Shown here in pieces: positions 54,026-59,924 of a stretch of 64,000 bases of DNA. Source of the DNA: a virus. The stretch is from positions 1 to 64,000 of IMG/VR virus record IMGVR_UViG_3300042691_020932; one strand, written 5' to 3'. Numbering within the stretch: the first letter of the stretch is position 1; each line of letters opens with the position of its first letter. The translations under genes and the position numbers were made by a program. The notes under the pieces are model-generated. The model saw nothing but the letters and a program-made list of their open reading frames with translations, had not been told where the DNA came from and made no database searches.

Positions 54026-54163
54026 TCAGTTAACTGCGAAGACTTCAGCGCAACTATCAATGCCCTCTTGCTCAATGTCAGAGACGATAACATCGAGGAT
54101 GGAGAGAATCTCATCACCAGTGTTACCTTGTGCCAGCATCGAAAGGATAACGGTCTTGGACAT
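54026..54163 (-). CDS. Small paralogue B, MSKxV family (45 aa)
   Basis: A 45-residue protein (MSKTVILSMLAQGNTGDEIL, then SILDVIVSDI) matching paralogue A over most of its length. I recall similar very small proteins in cyanophages, function unknown. The two copies are separated by 93 bases with a short hairpin (TGACCC/GGGTCA at 53982-54004). Confidence 0.7.
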   Translation of the reverse strand: MSKTVILSMLAQGNTGDEILSILDVIVSDIEQEGIDSCAEVFAVN

Positions 54164-54232
54164 AATAACGAAGAAAAGTGTAGTGAACTGTGAGTGCCTA
54201 GTTTATACTCATGCGACAGGAGTTGGTGTTAC

Positions 54233-54478
54233 TTAGAAGTCGAACACGTCGCTATTCAGTTGGATCACATTCACCCTAGGGTCAGAGAACTTAACACCGT
54301 CAGGAGTAGAGTATCCAACACCGATCTCTTTTACGAAGGTTTGGTAATCACCACACTCACGAGCGAGGTTATACAAACCCTCATCATTGTTGATCCAGAG
54401 AGCAACATTCCAGGTCTCATAATTCTCCCAACCGTTATAGGAAATGTCGAGAGCATTGCGTTGGAAAGTGTTAGTCAT
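54233..54478 (-). CDS. NYETW-motif small protein, DUF7249-like (81 aa)
   Basis: An 81-residue protein with SYNGWENYETWNVALWINND followed by EGLYNLAREC. The NGW-x-NYETW motif is shared by small phage and plasmid proteins that I remember as DUF7249; function unknown. It is the first gene after repeat copy 1. Confidence 0.75.
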   Translation of the reverse strand: MTNTFQRNALDISYNGWENYETWNVALWINNDEGLYNLARECGDYQTFVKEIGVGYSTPDGVKFSDPRVNVIQLNSDVFDF

Positions 54479-54523
54479 TTGGTAAGTCTTGAGTGTTAGC
54501 GGGGCGGTGAACTTGTGCCCCTC

Positions 54524-54551
54524 ATACTATTAGGACACTTTACGGGGCCCA
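54524..54551 (-). repeat. Intergenic 28-bp element, copy 1
   Basis: Minus strand: TGGGCC, four variable bases (CCGT), then AAAGTGTCCTAATAGTAT. It is the only copy with A in place of G in CTAGTAG. Located between the 48-residue gene and the NYETW gene; no gene starts at its ATG (the frame is eight codons). Confidence 0.9.
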
Positions 54552-54554
54552 GTA

Positions 54555-54701
54555 TTAGTCACTCACCCTACTTTGAATATCACTGAGAATCTCAGCTATC
54601 ACCTCTACGCTATCCCTATCGTTCTGCTCTAGTTGTTGCATAACGTCTTGCAGTTGTGGTAGGATACTGATGACTAGTTGCGGCACCCTGATAATACTCA
54701 T
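54555..54701 (-). CDS. Small hypothetical protein (48 aa)
   Basis: A 48-residue frame (MSIIRVPQLVISILPQLQDV, then a charged helix QQLEQNDRDSVEVIAEIL) that ends three bases before repeat copy 1. No family recognised. It lies directly after the 17-bp inverted repeat. Confidence 0.55.
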   Translation of the reverse strand: MSIIRVPQLVISILPQLQDVMQQLEQNDRDSVEVIAEILSDIQSRVSD

Positions 54702-54734
54702 TTCACCCAAATTCTTATACTTTAGTGGTCTCAT

Positions 54735-54786
54735 AGTTTTGTTAACATAACTGGGGGTATTTAGGGGGGGTTATGTTAACAAAACT
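54735..54786. repeat. Perfect 17-bp inverted repeat with C-rich loop
   Basis: Arms AGTTTTGTTAACATAAC (54735-54751) and its exact complement (54770-54786) around an 18-base loop. Each arm holds a GTTAAC palindrome. On the minus strand the loop reads CCCCCCTAAATACCCCCA, almost the same as the late-promoter segment at 55.04 kb. It lies between two small genes: terminator, operator or origin element are all possible. Confidence 0.9.
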
Positions 54787-54798
54787 CACATCACTAAA

Positions 54799-54972
54799 TC
54801 ACCACTTATCAGGACGGCTGAGGTCTTCCACGTATGCCGAAACCTTCTCAGCTGGTTCCAATTTGAATACCTTCTCCCACTCTAATTGATGAGGGTCGAA
54901 GTCCTCAAAGACTTCAAGTTCCAGAGTGACCCTATAACGCTGCTTCTGGGCTTGACGATATGCAACCGACAT
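54799..54972 (-). CDS. Small hypothetical protein (57 aa)
   Basis: A 57-residue frame (MSVAYRQAQKQRYRVTLELE, then HQLEWEKVFKLEP and SAYVEDLSRPDKW). It has a GGAG ribosome site 8 bases before the ATG and strong host-type and late promoter motifs upstream, so it is very likely real. I recall similar cyanophage proteins, function unknown. Confidence 0.72.
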   Translation of the reverse strand: MSVAYRQAQKQRYRVTLELEVFEDFDPHQLEWEKVFKLEPAEKVSAYVEDLSRPDKW

Positions 54973-55001
54973 AAGTGTGCTCCGTGAGTGTTACTGAGGA
55001 C

Positions 55002-55030
55002 AGTATAAGATGCTGAGGGCATTGTGTCAA
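55002..55030 (-). promoter_or_regulatory. Strong host sigma70-type promoter (TTGACA-17-TATACT)
   Basis: Minus-strand perfect TTGACA (55025-55030), 17-base spacer and TATACT (55002-55007), 30 bases upstream of the ATG at 54972. Confidence 0.82.
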
Positions 55031-55040
55031 GGTCTGGGGG

Positions 55041-55048
55041 TATTTATG
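55041..55048 (-). promoter_or_regulatory. Late-type promoter (CATAAATA)
   Basis: Minus-strand CATAAATA flanked by C-runs on both sides, 69 bases upstream of the ATG at 54972 and just upstream of the host-type promoter. Would give the same genes a late supply. Confidence 0.5.
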
Positions 55049-55320
55049 AGGGGGTTTATATGTGGCGGAGGATGTGTGGGGATTTGATGACGCGGGGGTG
55101 CTTGACATTTCTGGGAGTTTGTGATAGCTTGCGCGCAAAGATAACAAGACTCTGAGGCATTTAAAGGGCATTAAAAGGGTCTCTAATTGATACGAATTCT
55201 TATCATTATCACCTCTTAATAACAATAATTATCGCACAAATAAATCACTCAGCTATAATTAAAAAAGGCTTTTTCAAACGTTTTAATACATTTTTGACAC
55301 TAAATCACGTTTTTAGGCAT

Positions 55321-55346
55321 AAAAAAAGACCTCACGAATGAGGTCT
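55321..55346 (-). terminator. Rho-independent terminator of the small-gene operon
   Basis: Perfect 8-bp stem (55327-55334 with 55339-55346), UUCG tetraloop on the minus-strand RNA and seven T. It is 10 bases after the stop of the 78-residue gene. Confidence 0.92.
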
Positions 55347-55356
55347 CTATGTATAT

Positions 55357-55593
55357 TCAATCAAGTGCTAATCGGTAACGAGCATAATCCTCTGCATCGC
55401 TACGTTTGCGGAATCGTGCTTCTTCTCCTTCAAATCGTAGAGGCAAATACCTATACTTCTTACCTTCCTTAGTCATAACAATTCGGGAGAATAGGTGCAG
55501 TGAGTAACTACCATCCTCACTTCTTTCCTTCTCTTTCTTGACAATGAAAGGGAGAACTTGTTGATCGTTGAATGACTGTTTAGAGAGTAACAT
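55357..55593 (-). CDS. Hypothetical protein (78 aa), last gene of the operon
   Basis: A 78-residue basic protein (LPFIVKKEKERSEDGSYSLH, KKYRYLPLRFEGEEARFRKR, YARYRLALD). No family recognised. It is followed at once by a strong terminator. Confidence 0.72.
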   Translation of the reverse strand: MLLSKQSFNDQQVLPFIVKKEKERSEDGSYSLHLFSRIVMTKEGKKYRYLPLRFEGEEARFRKRSDAEDYARYRLALD

Positions 55594-55607
55594 GACGGAA
55601 TTGATTA

Positions 55608-55793
55608 TCAGAAACGAATGATAAGTTGATCTAGACCAAAGACATCAGAATCATATGGAGCAGACACTAACTCTACACCTGACTGATAATACATTGGCAA
55701 ATCATCAAATCCAGAATCACAAATGACGACATCTTGATTGAGTTGATCTTCGGTGAGAGATTGCAGTTGTGAGAGAAGTTCTTTGTAAGTCAT
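55608..55793 (-). CDS. Hypothetical protein (61 aa)
   Basis: A 61-residue protein (MTYKELLSQLQSLTEDQLNQ, DVVICDSGFDDLPMYYQSG). The N-terminal helix followed by a DVxxxDxxxDDxxP segment is a pattern common in small phage proteins; function unknown. It overlaps the upstream gene by four bases. Confidence 0.7.
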   Translation of the reverse strand: MTYKELLSQLQSLTEDQLNQDVVICDSGFDDLPMYYQSGVELVSAPYDSDVFGLDQLIIRF

Positions 55794-55972
55794 TTGGTAT
55801 AATCAATAATGAGTTGTTCGAGTGTATGAAGCGTCTTTACATTCCAGTTCTTAATATCACCATGAGGAGCATACAGTTTGCTATACCATCGACCATAAAG
55901 TTCAGGATTTAGATGTTGAACTTTCTCTAGAGTGTCAGCAATGAGAAAGTCAATTTGTTCTTGGTAATTCAC
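55790..55972 (-). CDS. Hypothetical protein with GTG start (60 aa)
   Basis: A 60-residue protein (NYQEQIDFLIADTLEKVQHL, KTLHTLEQLIIDY). The start codon is GTG at 55972, which overlaps the stop of the upstream gene (GTGA), supporting a coupled non-ATG start. Function unknown. Confidence 0.65.
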   Translation of the reverse strand: MNYQEQIDFLIADTLEKVQHLNPELYGRWYSKLYAPHGDIKNWNVKTLHTLEQLIIDYTK

Positions 55973-56100
55973 TGTACTAATTCAGCAGGACTTCCACAGG
56001 AGAGATAGAATTGAACCATCCTTTGTGCTTCATCAAGTGTAGGAAAGCTTTGCGTTCTCCATTGTTGTTGATAAGGCGTAAAGTATCGGATTGTGAACAT
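55969..56100 (-). CDS. Small hypothetical protein (43 aa)
   Basis: A 43-residue frame (MFTIRYFTPYQQQWRTQSFP, DEAQRMVQFYLSCGSPAEL). Its stop overlaps the GTG start of the next gene. The strand-helix pattern resembles other small proteins of this block. Function unknown. Confidence 0.6.
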   Translation of the reverse strand: MFTIRYFTPYQQQWRTQSFPTLDEAQRMVQFYLSCGSPAELVQ

Positions 56101-56101
56101 T

Positions 56102-56278
56102 TTAGTTTTGATTGTTGGAATAAAGAATGTCTAGCATTTGTTGGTAGTAGTTATCTGCTTCTACCTCACATTGATGAGACTGAGTTGCATCTTCAATCTC
56201 ATATTGTTTCATATTAAGAGAGTGAATCACGTTGTCTAGAAGATTAGTCAGTGCTTCAATCTTTTGTTCGTTAGTCAT
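56102..56278 (-). CDS. Hypothetical protein (58 aa)
   Basis: A 58-residue helical protein (MTNEQKIEALTNLLDNVIHS, EADNYYQQMLDILY). The ATG at 56278 shares its A with the stop of the upstream gene (TAATG). Function unknown. Confidence 0.65.
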   Translation of the reverse strand: MTNEQKIEALTNLLDNVIHSLNMKQYEIEDATQSHQCEVEADNYYQQMLDILYSNNQN

Positions 56279-56433
56279 TACAAACACCAATCAGCTCCTT
56301 CGGGATCGAATAACGTCCAGTTGCTAATATCTTGTGGGATGATATTATCTCGGGCAAAATCTCTTGCTTCTTGTTCAGTCTCAAACTCGTGAAAGTCGAG
56401 AATGTCATCATCGTTTTGGAGAAGATAAGACAT
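56278..56433 (-). CDS. Small acidic hypothetical protein (51 aa)
   Basis: A 51-residue frame (MSYLLQNDDDILDFHEFETE, QEARDFARDNIIPQDISNW) coupled on both sides by overlapping stop and start codons (TGATG upstream, TAATG downstream). Function unknown. Confidence 0.65.
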   Translation of the reverse strand: MSYLLQNDDDILDFHEFETEQEARDFARDNIIPQDISNWTLFDPEGADWCL

Positions 56434-56750
56434 CACTTAAGCACCATACCTTCAGTGAAAGGAATTGTGTTGTCATTATCTACAACAAACCATTCAAAGT
56501 CACGTTGAAAGATACGGGCATCATTTCCGTGAACTTTCAGAATAGCATTGAGACGTGATTTGGTGGTAGGAGTCTTATACCCACAGGTGTAAAGTTCAAG
56601 GAAGGTATCACCAATCGTTGCAATATGATTGCCATGAAGCATAACATATGAAGCATCACGTTCGGGCGAATAAGTTACCTCCGTGTTGTCATTTTTCCAG
56701 TCAGTGCAATCACAGATTGCTTTGTTCATTTGGGATTCGATCTTTCTCAT
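56433..56750 (-). CDS. Conserved phage hypothetical protein (105 aa)
   Basis: A 105-residue protein (MRKIESQMNKAICDCTDWKN, ASYVMLHGNHIATIGDTFLE, GYKTPTTKSRLNAILKVHG). The order WK-x-x-NT ... LHGN-x-IA ... TPTT-x-SR-x-NA is shared, as I remember, by small proteins of many phages; function unknown. The ATG at 56750 follows repeat copy 2 by 19 bases; reading through the repeat adds an implausible KCPSS leader. Confidence 0.75.
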   Translation of the reverse strand: MRKIESQMNKAICDCTDWKNDNTEVTYSPERDASYVMLHGNHIATIGDTFLELYTCGYKTPTTKSRLNAILKVHGNDARIFQRDFEWFVVDNDNTIPFTEGMVLK

Positions 56751-56769
56751 GGTAGGAAGTGTTGTGGTT

Positions 56770-56797
56770 ATACTACTAGGACACTTTGGGTGGCCCA
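56770..56797 (-). repeat. Intergenic 28-bp element, copy 2
   Basis: TGGGCC, ACCC, then AAAGTGTCCTAGTAGTAT on the minus strand, followed by AA instead of G. Upstream flank AACAAATAG is shared with copies 5 and 8. The next gene starts 19 bases downstream. Confidence 0.92.
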
Positions 56798-56808
56798 CTA
56801 TTTGTTAC

Positions 56809-57063
56809 TCAGAACTTTTCGATCCATTGTTGAATCTTTTGCAGTGCAGTTTGTTGATCGTTACACTTACACTTGCGGAACTTGGTAGTGTTTAATCCCT
56901 TGGAAATTAGTTCCAGTTTGCCATCAGCAAGACAGAAGATTCCATAGCGTGAGTTATGAAAAATGTTGTTAATCCATGACTCTTGACTATCAGCACTGAC
57001 CTTAATAAAAGTGGAATTGCGCCCACTTAAAGTGCTATTGTCGATGTGAAGATAAGGGAACAT
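56809..57063 (-). CDS. Hypothetical protein (84 aa)
   Basis: An 84-residue protein (MFPYLHIDNSTLSGRNSTFI, SRYGIFCLADGKLELISKG, FRKCKCNDQQTALQKIQQWI). It ends 11 bases before repeat copy 2. Function unknown. Confidence 0.7.
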   Translation of the reverse strand: MFPYLHIDNSTLSGRNSTFIKVSADSQESWINNIFHNSRYGIFCLADGKLELISKGLNTTKFRKCKCNDQQTALQKIQQWIEKF

Positions 57064-57067
57064 AATT

Positions 57068-57250
57068 TCAGAGAGAGAATACTTTATATGTCACAAGTTG
57101 GGAATCTCGATCATACTTTTCATAGGACCAAGTACCTTCGGTTTGTTCAACATAAGAGTGAACATTGTCATTGGAATCTTCTTTCCAAAAGGCACCAGTT
57201 TCAGGTTGGAAGAAATAACCAGAAGCGATAAGTGCGTCAGTGAATGTCAT
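57068..57250 (-). CDS. MTFT-ALIASGY paralogue 1 (60 aa)
   Basis: A 60-residue protein (MTFTDALIASGYFFQPETGA, FWKEDSNDNVHSY, TWSYEKYD). It is a paralogue of the 73-residue gene at 59.2-59.4 kb: both share MTFT-x-ALIASGY-x-F, a Lys-x-D/G-D-D core, H-x-Y and W-x-Y-x-K. The ATG at 57250 is set by that alignment. Function unknown. Confidence 0.72.
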   Translation of the reverse strand: MTFTDALIASGYFFQPETGAFWKEDSNDNVHSYVEQTEGTWSYEKYDRDSQLVTYKVFSL

Positions 57251-57277
57251 TGTGATTTCAGTGTTAAGTAACAATAA

Positions 57278-57484
57278 TCAGGCAGCGATTGCAGACTCTA
57301 GACATACCTCACGGGTTTCCATGATAGCATAATCAAAACCCTCAACTTCTTCTAGGTGCTTTTGATAAGCAACAGCAGCAGAGAAACAATCAAACAAGCG
57401 GAGAGATTTGAAGTTTTCACCTTCATAATCATAACCACCGATTACAGCGTAGACTTTCATTTCGGACATTTGGGAAGCGTTCAT
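57278..57484 (-). CDS. Hypothetical protein (68 aa), begins in repeat copy 3
   Basis: A 68-residue protein with MKVYAVIGGYDYEGENFKSL, then a helix AVAYQKHLEEVEGFDYAIME. Starts at 57484 (inside the repeat), 57469 or 57460 are all in frame; the last gives the MKVYAVIGG start that looks most like a conserved N-terminus. Function unknown; a small regulator-like strand-helix fold. Confidence 0.68.
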   Translation of the reverse strand: MNASQMSEMKVYAVIGGYDYEGENFKSLRLFDCFSAAVAYQKHLEEVEGFDYAIMETREVCLESAIAA

Positions 57485-57510
57485 ACTACTAGGACACTTT
57501 GGGTGGCCCA
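57483..57510 (-). repeat. Intergenic 28-bp element, copy 3
   Basis: TGGGCC, ACCC, then AAAGTGTCCTAGTAGTAT, followed by G so that it ends in ATG. Upstream flank GATAAACAC is shared with copy 6. Confidence 0.92.
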
Positions 57511-57529
57511 GTGTTTATCATCATCAATA

Positions 57530-57718
57530 TCAAGACTTTTTATAATCTCGATTCATTGCAGCAACTTGATAGGATGAACGTGCCACAATTTCATTCCTAG
57601 AAGTGTGTTGAGATTGTGCGCGATGATTATATCCTACCCACACAAAACCTTGTGTTTTAAGGTCACATGCAACATTGTAAATCATGAGATCAAGAATAGT
57701 AAAGATTTGCAATTTCAT
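57530..57718 (-). CDS. Hypothetical protein (62 aa or shorter)
   Basis: Up to 62 residues (MKLQIFTILDLMIYNVACDL, KTQGFVWVGYNHRAQSQHTS). The first ATG overlaps the upstream gene by 29 bases; an ATG at 57685 (MIYNVACDL) lies five bases after the upstream stop and is equally plausible. Function unknown. Confidence 0.55.
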   Translation of the reverse strand: MKLQIFTILDLMIYNVACDLKTQGFVWVGYNHRAQSQHTSRNEIVARSSYQVAAMNRDYKKS

Positions 57719-57923
57719 TGCGAAGACGATTCAGAGTCTCCCAGTTTGAAATATATCCAACCTCGGAAGAGATGCTATCATCGAAGGTCGCATATCCAAG
57801 GACATCGACAATATCGTTCACATACAATCCTTGGTGAGCATTGAGTTCTTCATCATCAAACTGGTTGAAGTAACGAACCAGAAAGTTGAGTGCTTCAGTG
57901 TAAAGTTCTTGAGTCATTTGCAT
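57690..57923 (-). CDS. Hypothetical protein (77 aa)
   Basis: A 77-residue acidic protein (MTQELYTEALNFLVRYFNQF, GLYVNDIVDVLGYATFDDS). A second ATG two codons in (57917) may be the real start. Function unknown. Confidence 0.65.
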   Translation of the reverse strand: MQMTQELYTEALNFLVRYFNQFDDEELNAHQGLYVNDIVDVLGYATFDDSISSEVGYISNWETLNRLRNEIANLYYS

Positions 57924-57941
57924 TTGATAGTATTTGGCAAT

Positions 57942-58109
57942 TCAGCGAAGTGTCAGAGAGCGAGTATCAATCCAAACACCTTTATCAGTACCCATTCGGA
58001 AACTATGATCCCACACAAAGTGTGTCGCTTCCTGATTGGTAAGAATAAACTGTTTGCAGAGAATCTCTACTGCTTCAAAGATATTTGAGAATCGGAGAGT
58101 TGTAGACAT
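57942..58109 (-). CDS. Hypothetical protein (55 aa)
   Basis: A 55-residue protein (MSTTLRFSNIFEAVEILCKQ, EATHFVWDHSFRMGTDKGVW). The ATG at 58109 is 22 bases after repeat copy 4, which ends in ATAA and offers no start. Function unknown. Confidence 0.65.
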   Translation of the reverse strand: MSTTLRFSNIFEAVEILCKQFILTNQEATHFVWDHSFRMGTDKGVWIDTRSLTLR

Positions 58110-58131
58110 TTTGGGAAGTCTGTAAGGGGTT

Positions 58132-58159
58132 ATACTACTAGGACACTTTGGGTGGCCCA
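58132..58159 (-). repeat. Intergenic 28-bp element, copy 4
   Basis: TGGGCC, ACCC, then AAAGTGTCCTAGTAGTAT, followed by AA. Upstream flank AGTTTCAAATGATTAG, which includes the last codons of the preceding gene, is identical to that of copy 7. Confidence 0.92.
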
Positions 58160-58306
58160 CTAATCATTTGAAACTAAAATCGTCGGACCTTCAACTTGAC
58201 AAAACTCCAACAGATAGTAATCAATAGTGATTCCAAGTTGTGATGCTTCAGTATAAAACTGTTGATATTGTTGACCGTCAAGAATAAAGAAATCAGTTTC
58301 AATCAT
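58160..58306 (-). CDS. Small hypothetical protein (48 aa)
   Basis: A 48-residue protein (MIETDFFILDGQQYQQFYTE, then ITIDYYLLEFC). The ATG at 58306 overlaps the 3' end of the membrane-protein gene. The last residues (VSND) are encoded by the flank shared with repeat copy 7. Function unknown. Confidence 0.62.
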   Translation of the reverse strand: MIETDFFILDGQQYQQFYTEASQLGITIDYYLLEFCQVEGPTILVSND

Positions 58307-58451
58307 GGGGTGCGATAATGTCAGCGACAGTGTGTAATGTGGTTGAAGTTGTGTTACGAACTGCAGGAGAAAGTATAAACGCAACAGCAAAGATCAGGAG
58401 AATTGTCTTCACTTTGTCGGGTGACTTGAATGTTAGACTTTTGCGTGACAT
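58299..58451 (-). CDS. Small single-span membrane protein candidate (50 aa)
   Basis: A 50-residue frame: basic N-terminus (MSRKSLTFKSPDKVK), a hydrophobic span ILLIFAVAFILSPAV, then a Thr-rich tail. Positive residues before the span predict an N-in orientation. It overlaps the next gene by eight bases. Function unknown. Confidence 0.58.
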   Translation of the reverse strand: MSRKSLTFKSPDKVKTILLIFAVAFILSPAVRNTTSTTLHTVADIIAPHD

Positions 58452-58456
58452 TCAAA

Positions 58457-58672
58457 CTAAGATCCACCGTACACATATTCGATTACACCTGCCTCATCAA
58501 GTCCTACAGATTCGATGACAGTGAATCGTGCATAGTTATCAAACTCATCTGCATAGTAATCTCCAACCTCTTTGATAAACAACTCGCGGCATTGTTCTTT
58601 GTTCTCAGCAGCAATAACTACCATTCCAGAGGTATAATCAGAGAGGACATTGTTAATGATAAACAGTTTCAT
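58457..58672 (-). CDS. Conserved small hypothetical protein (71 aa)
   Basis: A 71-residue protein (MKLFIINNVLSDYTSGMVVI, AAENKEQCRELFIKEVGDYY). Strand-helix-strand layout; I recall MKLF-x-DYTSGMVV proteins in other cyanophages. Function unknown. Confidence 0.7.
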   Translation of the reverse strand: MKLFIINNVLSDYTSGMVVIAAENKEQCRELFIKEVGDYYADEFDNYARFTVIESVGLDEAGVIEYVYGGS

Positions 58673-58687
58673 GGTTTTAGTTAAGTT

Positions 58688-58918
58688 TCAGTCGAAGCGA
58701 GAGGATACATCAGGACCAGGATTCTCAAGGTGTGCAACACTATCAGCAACACCTTCAGCAGTTAGTGCAAATTGTACTTTTTTGCCTTCGTGATAGATGT
58801 CAAAGACAGATTGGACGTAAGGTGTTAGGTTGCCTTGCGAATCCCAGGCATTTCGTGTATGCGAAGTCTCAACGATTTCGTAGACTTTAGAGGTGAGAGG
58901 TGAAGTGTAGGTCATCAT
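58688..58918 (-). CDS. Hypothetical protein (76 aa), begins in repeat copy 5
   Basis: A 76-residue protein (MMTYTSPLTSKVYEIVETSH, VFDIYHEGKKVQFALTAEGV). The start is one of two adjacent ATGs (58918 or 58915); the first is formed by the repeat. Function unknown. Confidence 0.68.
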   Translation of the reverse strand: MMTYTSPLTSKVYEIVETSHTRNAWDSQGNLTPYVQSVFDIYHEGKKVQFALTAEGVADSVAHLENPGPDVSSRFD

Positions 58919-58944
58919 ACTACTAGGACACTTTGGGGGGCCCA
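58917..58944 (-). repeat. Intergenic 28-bp element, copy 5
   Basis: TGGGCC, CCCC, then AAAGTGTCCTAGTAGTAT ending in ATG. Upstream flank AACAAATAG as in copies 2 and 8. Confidence 0.92.
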
Positions 58945-59175
58945 CTATTTGTTTCGGGTGGATTCAGTTGTTACACTCTCCACCAATTCTTGCAGTTCAT
59001 CGTCATCATAATAGTGCGACAGTTCTTCCATCAATTCACTCTCTTTATAGTCAATCATACTATCACAAATTGTGTCAATCGCAAATGCACACAAATCGCG
59101 CACATCCATATTGTCAACAACTCGCTCAGCATAGAGTTGAACGATCTTGGAAAGTTGGTCTTGAGAAAGTGTCAT
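58945..59175 (-). CDS. Conserved small acidic protein (76 aa)
   Basis: A 76-residue helical protein (MTLSQDQLSKIVQLYAERVV, MDVRDLCAFAIDTICDSM, ELMEELSHYYDDDELQELVE). The ATG at 59175 is preferred over non-ATG starts upstream. I remember related cyanophage proteins with the LYAERIVDGMD motif; function unknown. Confidence 0.72.
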   Translation of the reverse strand: MTLSQDQLSKIVQLYAERVVDNMDVRDLCAFAIDTICDSMIDYKESELMEELSHYYDDDELQELVESVTTESTRNK

Positions 59176-59201
59176 TTTGTTTGTAGGATTAGGAAGGGAA
59201 A

Positions 59202-59423
59202 TCATTGAATAACAGTGCTAGTATCAGGATTGAAAGTAACTTCGGAGATCACATCAAAATCATCACTCATCTTGACATAATTCCAGAGAGTGTCAGTCTC
59301 ATCATCCACATTTTCCTGATAAAGGTGAATGAAACCGTCATCACCTTGTTTTACATAACAACCATCATAATTCTCATCATCAAATACATAACCAGATGCA
59401 ATCAGTGCTTCAGTAAATGTCAT
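59202..59423 (-). CDS. MTFT-ALIASGY paralogue 2 (73 aa)
   Basis: A 73-residue protein (MTFTEALIASGYVFDDENYD, GCYVKQGDDGFIHLYQENVD, TLWNYVKMSDD), a paralogue of the 60-residue gene at 57.1-57.25 kb. The ATG at 59423 overlaps the stop of the upstream secreted-type gene (TGATG). Function unknown. Confidence 0.72.
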   Translation of the reverse strand: MTFTEALIASGYVFDDENYDGCYVKQGDDGFIHLYQENVDDETDTLWNYVKMSDDFDVISEVTFNPDTSTVIQ

Positions 59424-59557
59424 CATTTGCAGTAGTTAGGGTTAATTTGGCAGAACTGATCTGCTTGGCGTTCTTGATACTCACTGGTCGTTGCGTGTGC
59501 TATCAAACCAAAGCGAAGACCGAGTGCTAGAGTAGCAATCAAAAAAGCAATTCGCAT
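59423..59557 (-). CDS. Small exported protein candidate (44 aa)
   Basis: A 44-residue frame with an N-terminal signal-like segment (MRIAFLIATLALGLRFGLIA, then a possible AHA cleavage site) and a short mature part with two Cys (EYQERQADQFCQINPNYCK). If cleaved, only about 23 residues would reach the periplasm. It overlaps both neighbours by TGATG junctions. Role unknown. Confidence 0.6.
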   Translation of the reverse strand: MRIAFLIATLALGLRFGLIAHATTSEYQERQADQFCQINPNYCK

Positions 59558-59703
59558 CAGACTTCATCCCTCATTTCGGTGAGTTTGTCATACAGAGCAG
59601 GAATATCTGTCTCTGTAAGTTCAGTCAAATAGCACCAATCGCTAGACTCAAGAACTGCAAGAAGAGTATCAATCTCTTCAAAAGTGAGAGTGGTTTGTGT
59701 CAT
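59557..59703 (-). CDS. Small acidic hypothetical protein (48 aa)
   Basis: A 48-residue helical frame (MTQTTLTFEEIDTLLAVLES, ELTETDIPALYDKLTEMRD) coupled to the exported-protein gene by TGATG. Function unknown. Confidence 0.62.
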   Translation of the reverse strand: MTQTTLTFEEIDTLLAVLESSDWCYLTELTETDIPALYDKLTEMRDEV

Positions 59704-59705
59704 AT

Positions 59706-59891
59706 TCAATCAACGACAGAGTAACAAGCAACCCAGGAAGGAATCCCAGAGAGTGATAACGAACCATTGCGGGCATCGCAATAGTCTTGTGCGTCATCTT
59801 CAGTGTAGAAAGGTCCAATATACTCGGGAGAATTGAGTGCATTGGAATCGAAGCGAACTGTGAATGTTTCAGTCATTGTGGTTTGTCTCAT
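59706..59891 (-). CDS. Hypothetical protein (61 aa), begins in repeat copy 6
   Basis: A 61-residue protein (MRQTTMTETFTVRFDSNALN, YTEDDAQDYCDARNGSLSLS). The first ATG is the one inside the repeat; a second ATG five codons later is possible. Function unknown. Confidence 0.65.
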   Translation of the reverse strand: MRQTTMTETFTVRFDSNALNSPEYIGPFYTEDDAQDYCDARNGSLSLSGIPSWVACYSVVD

Positions 59892-59917
59892 ACTACTAGG
59901 ACACTTTGCAGGGCCCA
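59890..59917 (-). repeat. Intergenic 28-bp element, copy 6
   Basis: TGGGCC, CTGC, then AAAGTGTCCTAGTAGTAT ending in ATG. Upstream flank GATAAACAC as in copy 3. Confidence 0.92.
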
Positions 59918-59924
59918 GTGTTTA

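Larger units (their letters stand above)
54973..55356 (-). other. 384-base noncoding regulatory region
   Basis: No credible gene. In the direction of transcription it holds the terminator of the 8-kb small-gene operon, an A+T-rich stretch, a TTGCGCGCAA palindrome (about 55129-55138), a late-type promoter and a strong host-type promoter. Confidence 0.7.

Noticed and set aside
55102-55130. Plus-strand TTGACA with a TAGCTT 17 bases later as a promoter
   Set aside because: The -10 match is poor and no plus-strand gene lies downstream.
54932-55225. 97-residue minus-strand frame covering the 55.0-55.2 kb gap
   Set aside because: It overlaps the better-supported 57-residue gene, starts from a non-ATG codon in promoter DNA, and has a low-complexity Pro/Ser composition.
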